Assembly (NCBI GenBank): GCA_964526325.1 | Contig: CAZGKM010000028.1 | Location: forward strand, 1-8,416 | From: JACPHD01 sp964526325 | Lineage (GTDB): Bacteria > Patescibacteriota > Patescibacteriia > Patescibacteriales > GWC2-42-12 | Direction: 5' to 3' | DNA: 8,416 nt | Shown: piece after piece, positions 5,992 through 8,416 of the stretch | Layout: each line of letters begins with the position of its first letter | How positions within the stretch are numbered: position 1 is the first letter of the stretch | The notes under the pieces: model-generated | What the model was told of the DNA's origin: nothing | Database searches by the model: none | Seen by the model: the letters and a program-made list of their open reading frames with translations, nothing else | Made by a program: the position numbers and the translations under genes

Positions 5992-6942
5992 ATGATAATA
6001 TTAATAACCGAAGTAAATTCCGACGAAAGATTGGATAAATTTCTAACTAACTCCGGCCATTTAAGCCTTTCGCGAAATCAAATTCAAAAATTAATTAAAC
6101 AAGGCTTAATTACCATAAATAACCAAATCGTTTTATCTCATTATATTCTTAAGCCAAAAGACAAGGTTAATATCGATAAAAATCTTACTTCTGACAAAAA
6201 ATCAATTAACAAAAAAAGGTTAGCGTCTACGCCTGGCCATAAAATAAAAATTATCCATGAAACCGATGAATTCTTGATTATTAACAAACCGGCCGGATTG
6301 GCAGTGCATGGGCTTAATAATTATACTCTGGCCGATTGGTTAATAGAAAAATACCCGGATATAAAAAAAGTAGGCGACGATCCTGAACGTCCGGGCATAG
6401 TGCACCGCCTTGATAAAGATGTTAGCGGATTGATGGTAATAGCAAAAACCCAACCGGCTTTTGATAATCTTAAAAACCAATTCCAAAACCGGACAATAAA
6501 AAAAGAATACACCGCCTTGGTCCATGGTAAAATTCAAAAAGACAGCGCTACTATCAACTTTCCGATTAGGCGGGCGCGTACAGGCTATAAAATGGCGGCT
6601 ATACCGGCAACGGTAAAAGGCCAACCGGCCGAAACCGGACGGCTGGCGGAAACAGAATTTATAGTTTTACAAAAATTAATTAATTATACGCTGTTAAGAA
6701 TAAAAATTAAAACCGGCCGCACTCATCAAATAAGGGTCCATCTGGCGGCTTACGATCACCCGATCGTGGGCGACGATACTTACGGCACGGCTAAAACCAG
6801 AGCGCAAAATAAAAAATTAAACTTAGGACGTATTTTTTTAATCGCCGATCATCTGGCTTTTACCGATCTGGCAAATAACCGGCAAGATTATAAAATAAAC
6901 CTGGCCGATGAATTGAAAAATCTCCTAAAAATTGTAAAATAA
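5992..6942 (+). CDS. RluA-family 23S rRNA pseudouridine synthase (RluD-like) with S4 domain
   Basis: This 316-residue protein has the standard two-part layout of the family. An N-terminal S4 RNA-binding domain (about 10-60) contains RLDKFLTN, SRNQIQKLIKQGLITINN and KPKDKVNI. The catalytic domain (about 84-316) has DEFLIINKPAGLAVH (92-106), the active-site HRLDKDVSG with catalytic Asp141, IKKEYTALVHG (169-179) and the strongly conserved TGRTHQIRVHLA (241-252) followed by HPIVGDDTYG. Enzymes of this type isomerise specific uridines to pseudouridine in 23S rRNA; RluD makes those of helix 69, but target choice among RluA/C/D cannot be read from sequence alone. It precedes the guanylate kinase-like gene by 6 bases. 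The 59-base gap from the glycosyltransferase lacks a terminator, so linkage to the glycan genes is possible. Confidence 0.9.
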   Translation: MIILITEVNSDERLDKFLTNSGHLSLSRNQIQKLIKQGLITINNQIVLSHYILKPKDKVNIDKNLTSDKKSINKKRLASTPGHKIKIIHETDEFLIINKPAGLAVHGLNNYTLADWLIEKYPDIKKVGDDPERPGIVHRLDKDVSGLMVIAKTQPAFDNLKNQFQNRTIKKEYTALVHGKIQKDSATINFPIRRARTGYKMAAIPATVKGQPAETGRLAETEFIVLQKLINYTLLRIKIKTGRTHQIRVHLAAYDHPIVGDDTYGTAKTRAQNKKLNLGRIFLIADHLAFTDLANNRQDYKINLADELKNLLKIVK

Positions 6943-6948
6943 TATAGT

Positions 6949-7512
6949 ATGCAAAATAATAAAAATAATATATTCATAATTTCCGGTCCGTCCGGTGCCG
7001 GTGAAGATAGTATTATAGACGGTTTAGAAAAAATTCTGCCGGTTGAAAGGATAGTTACGACAACGACGCGCCAAATACGTTCCGGAGAAACTTATGGAAA
7101 ACCGTATTATTTTGTCAGCCAAAATGATTTTATGAAATTAATAGAAGAAAAAAAACTTTTTGAATACGCTCAAGAATATAATAACAATTATTATGGCGTC
7201 ACCAATTATGAAATTAACAGAGTAAAGGCCAGCGGAAAAATTGGTCTCTGGAAAATAGAATATAAGGGCGTTATTACGGCAAAAAAATTAATGCCTGAAA
7301 TTATCGCAATTTTTATTAATGCGCCGCTGGAAATATTGGAAAAAAGAATCAGAAAAAGAGATAAAGTAACCGAAAAATTTGTTCAAGAGCGGTTGCAATA
7401 CACAAAAGAATGGTTAAAGCATCTTGATGTTTACGATTATATAGTAGAAAACGAGGAGGGCAAGCTGCAACAAACCATTGACCAAGTAGCTAATATTATA
7501 AAAAATCACTGA
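6949..7512 (+). CDS. Guanylate kinase-like protein with altered Walker A motif (Lys to Glu)
   Basis: A 187-residue protein, the length of bacterial guanylate kinase (GMP + ATP to GDP + ADP). The GMP-binding half is well kept: TTTTRQIRSGETYGKPYYF (37-55) supplies Arg41, Arg44 and Tyr53; FEYA (71-74) has Glu72; and NYYGV (80-84) follows. The CORE and lid features IFINAPLEILEKRIRKRDK (121-139) and the Arg-rich QERL (146-149) are also present. However, the P-loop reads GPSGAGEDS (13-21) where the family has GPSGxGKST/S: the phosphate-binding Lys is Glu19 and the Mg-binding Ser/Thr is Asp20. The family's LLDID motif is GLWKIEYKG. Normal ATP binding is therefore doubtful. I recall similar GEDS versions in other CPR proteins but cannot confirm this here. 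The reading frame is intact and tightly spaced after the pseudouridine synthase, so this is not simple decay. Calling it gmk would overstate the evidence. Confidence 0.85.
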   Translation: MQNNKNNIFIISGPSGAGEDSIIDGLEKILPVERIVTTTTRQIRSGETYGKPYYFVSQNDFMKLIEEKKLFEYAQEYNNNYYGVTNYEINRVKASGKIGLWKIEYKGVITAKKLMPEIIAIFINAPLEILEKRIRKRDKVTEKFVQERLQYTKEWLKHLDVYDYIVENEEGKLQQTIDQVANIIKNH

Positions 7513-7521
7513 GGCACTCTG

Positions 7522-7553
7522 TTGACAAAACCAACTAATTATTATAGTATAAT
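7522..7553 (+). promoter_or_regulatory. Promoter for rplS
   Basis: A perfect TTGACA (7522-7527) is followed by TATAGTATAAT (7543-7553). The best -10 choice is ambiguous: TATAGT gives a 15-base spacer, TAGTAT 17 and TATAAT 20. It begins 10 bases after the guanylate kinase-like stop codon and about 100 bases before the L19 start, so L19 and the tRNAs can be transcribed independently of the upstream genes. Confidence 0.6.
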
Positions 7554-7579
7554 TAAATCATTAAATATTAAATATATTT

Positions 7580-7606
7580 AAAATAGAACCGTTGATGTTC
7601 TATTTT
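7580..7606 (+). promoter_or_regulatory. Leader hairpin with T-run upstream of rplS
   Basis: AAAATAGAAC (7580-7589) pairs perfectly with GTTCTATTTT (7597-7606) around CGTTGAT, followed by one more T and then AAA. It lies in the untranslated leader, ending 13 bases before the L19 ATG. It is AU-rich with a weak terminator-like tail, so it might be an attenuator, a binding site for L19 feedback control, or a messenger-stabilising hairpin. It could also be a leaky terminator for the upstream genes. Confidence 0.5.
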
Positions 7607-7619
7607 TAAATACAAAAAT

Positions 7620-7970
7620 ATGGCAAAAGCAAAAGAAGCAGTTATGGCAAAAATAAACCCGGAAGACTTAAAGCCAGGCATGACAGTCAGAGTCTACCAA
7701 AAAATTAAAGAGCTTAATTCTAAAGGGGAAGAAAAGGAAAGAGTGCAATATTACGAAGGCATAATTATCGCCAAAAAGCACGGCAAAGAAGCCGGCGGCA
7801 CTATCACGGTTAGAAAGATATCCGACGGCGTTGGCGTGGAAAAAATTTTTCCTCTTAATCTGCCTACTATCACAAAAATCGAAATTAAAAAACAAAGTAG
7901 AGTAAGGCGCGCTAAATTATATTTTTTGCGTAATTACAATAAAAAGATTAAAGACGTAAAAATTGCTTAA
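7620..7970 (+). CDS. rplS: 50S ribosomal protein L19
   Basis: A 116-residue basic protein matching L19, which sits at the 30S/50S interface of the ribosome. The conserved core is clear: LKPGMTVRVYQKI (17-29), RVQYYEGIIIAKKHG (41-55), TITVRKISDGVGVEKIFPL (61-79) and RRAKLYFLRN (96-105). Length is close to the usual 115-120. The N-terminus has two possible starts, residue 1 and residue 9 (ATG at 7644), both followed by Ala-Lys. The second would trim the protein to 108 residues and has a purine-rich AAAAGAAG stretch upstream, whereas the first has no Shine-Dalgarno sequence. I keep the first because leaders without Shine-Dalgarno sequences are the rule in this window. It has its own promoter and leader hairpin and lies 6 bases before tRNA-Leu. 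Confidence 0.95.
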   Translation: MAKAKEAVMAKINPEDLKPGMTVRVYQKIKELNSKGEEKERVQYYEGIIIAKKHGKEAGGTITVRKISDGVGVEKIFPLNLPTITKIEIKKQSRVRRAKLYFLRNYNKKIKDVKIA

Positions 7971-7976
7971 TTTCTG

Positions 7977-8061
7977 GCCGAGGTGGCGGAATTTGGTATA
8001 CGCGCAAGCTTGAGGTGCTTGTGGAGGAAACTCCTTGCAGGTTCAAGTCCTGTCCTCGGCA
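7977..8061 (+). tRNA. tRNA-Leu(GAG)
   Basis: The acceptor stem GCCGAGG / CCTCGGC (7977-7983, 8054-8060) has discriminator A8061. The anticodon arm CAAGC-TTGAGGT-GCTTG gives anticodon GAG. The long class II variable arm has a GGAG-GAAA-CTCC hairpin, as expected for leucine. The T arm is GCAGG-TTCAAGT-CCTGT. Length is 85 nt. No CCA is encoded, so CCA must be added after transcription. Confidence 0.95.
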
Positions 8062-8068
8062 CTCTTGA

Positions 8069-8142
8069 GGGCGCATAGCTCAGCTGGTTAGAGCGCTTCG
8101 TTTACACCGAAGAGGTCCAGGGTTCAATTCCTTGTGCGCCCA
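8069..8142 (+). tRNA. tRNA-Val(UAC)
   Basis: The acceptor stem GGGCGCA / TGCGCCC (8069-8075, 8135-8141) has discriminator A8142. The D arm contains AGCTCAGCTGGTTAGAGC. The anticodon arm CTTCG-TTTACAC-CGAAG gives anticodon UAC. The T arm is CAGGG-TTCAATT-CCTTG with one G.T pair. Length is 74 nt, with no encoded CCA. It follows tRNA-Leu after 7 bases, so the two are probably processed from one transcript with rplS. Confidence 0.95.
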
Positions 8143-8169
8143 CATAATAATTTTAGGTAGCTTTGAAGG

Positions 8170-8239
8170 GGTTGCCACAGTTTTGGATTTTTTTTAGCCC
8201 GAAGGTGGCACCGAGGCTCTTCGAGCACTGCACTGTCCA
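8170..8239 (+). promoter_or_regulatory. Structured leader between tRNA-Val and tsaE, with T-box-like core motif
   Basis: GGTTGCCAC (8170-8178) pairs with GTGGCACC (8205-8212) with one bulge; the loop contains a run of eight T (8188-8195). Alternative pairings compete: AGCC (8196-8199) with GGCT (8215-8218), a small GCTC-TTC-GAGC hairpin (8216-8226), and GTGG (8205-8208) with CCAC (8237-8240). The string AAGGTGGCACCGAG with a later GTCC resembles the antiterminator core of T-box riboswitches, but there is no room for a specifier stem. Role unknown. It could be a regulatory leader or a mere transcript end plus spacer. Confidence 0.35.
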
Positions 8240-8240
8240 C

Positions 8241-8416
8241 ATGAAATATCTTTCTACTTCCGAAAAAAAAACTTATATTTTTGCAAAAAATTTCTCTAAA
8301 AAATTAACCGGCGGCGTAACGATTGGCCTAATGGGTAATTTAGGCGCTGGAAAAACTATTTTTACAAAAGGCTTGGCGCTTGGCCTGGGAATTAAAAAAA
8401 ATATTACCAGTCCGAC
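8241..8416 (+). CDS. tsaE: tRNA threonylcarbamoyladenosine (t6A) biosynthesis ATPase TsaE, 5' part
   Basis: The first 58 codons of a gene leaving at the right edge. TsaE is the P-loop ATPase that works with TsaB, TsaC and TsaD to make t6A at position 37 of ANN-decoding tRNAs. The visible part begins with an S-x-E-x-T-x-x-x-A stretch (residues 7-15) and a Walker A motif GNLGAGKT (32-39) with Lys38. TKGLALGLGI and the family-typical I-T-S-P-T (55-59) follow. These features and spacing match TsaE closely. No Shine-Dalgarno sequence precedes the ATG; the upstream 98 bases hold a structured spacer after tRNA-Val. The catalytic remainder is outside the window. Confidence 0.9.
   Translation, partial: MKYLSTSEKKTYIFAKNFSKKLTGGVTIGLMGNLGAGKTIFTKGLALGLGIKKNITSP

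Noticed and set aside
6321..6624. Leftward open frames inside the pseudouridine synthase gene
   Set aside because: They are antisense to the conserved catalytic domain and have no recognisable domain or start signal.
7668..7895. Leftward 75-codon frame inside rplS
   Set aside because: It is a shadow of the highly conserved L19 gene.
8201..8226. GTGGCACCGAG matches the tail hairpin of type II-A tracrRNA
   Set aside because: Only a short core is shared. There is no repeat array, Cas gene or anti-repeat, and the following bases do not complete the tracrRNA hairpin.

Overview
This window looks like a fragment of a Candidatus Patescibacteria (CPR), probably Parcubacteria-type, genome. The DNA is AT-rich. 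Shine-Dalgarno sequences are weak or absent before most genes, the proteins are short for their families, and the gene set fits: two small pilin-like proteins of the CPR type IV secretion kind, a GIY-YIG protein, and a guanylate kinase homologue with an altered P-loop. TGA acts as a normal stop at the ends of several genes, so the code is standard, not the recoded code of Gracilibacteria or Absconditabacteria. The lineage is an inference from these traits; no rRNA marker is present.

Left part (1-3090). The 3' end of a pilin-like gene runs rightwards into a clear intrinsic terminator (283-307). It faces a leftward group of three genes: a second pilin-like protein (3090-2617), a membrane-anchored clan GH-A glycoside hydrolase (2588-1587) and a ROK-family sugar kinase or regulator (1484-621). 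The 3' ends of the two units meet in a roughly 360-base non-coding island. It holds a large nested imperfect palindrome (332-466), a perfect 22-base palindrome (473-494) and a GAGATTGC...GCAATGAC dispersed-type repeat (571-619) that may also end the leftward transcript. A plausible reading is surface glycan cleavage by an anchored enzyme followed by cytoplasmic phosphorylation of the sugar.

Middle part (3091-5932). Two candidate promoters point in opposite directions across the pilin/GIY-YIG intergenic space. Rightwards follow a GIY-YIG protein, a Wzx-like multi-span flippase and a GT4-type glycosyltransferase. They are packed with a 14-base overlap and a 1-base gap, so they are probably co-transcribed. 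The last two form a surface-glycan module.

Right part (5992-8416). This is an information-processing cluster: an RluA-type pseudouridine synthase, a guanylate kinase-like protein, ribosomal protein L19 with its own promoter and a leader hairpin, tRNA-Leu(GAG), tRNA-Val(UAC), and the 5' end of tsaE (t6A tRNA modification). The strongest oddity is the guanylate kinase homologue. Its Walker A Lys-Ser/Thr is replaced by Glu-Asp while much of the GMP-binding side is kept. A structured spacer with a T-box-like core motif lies between tRNA-Val and tsaE.
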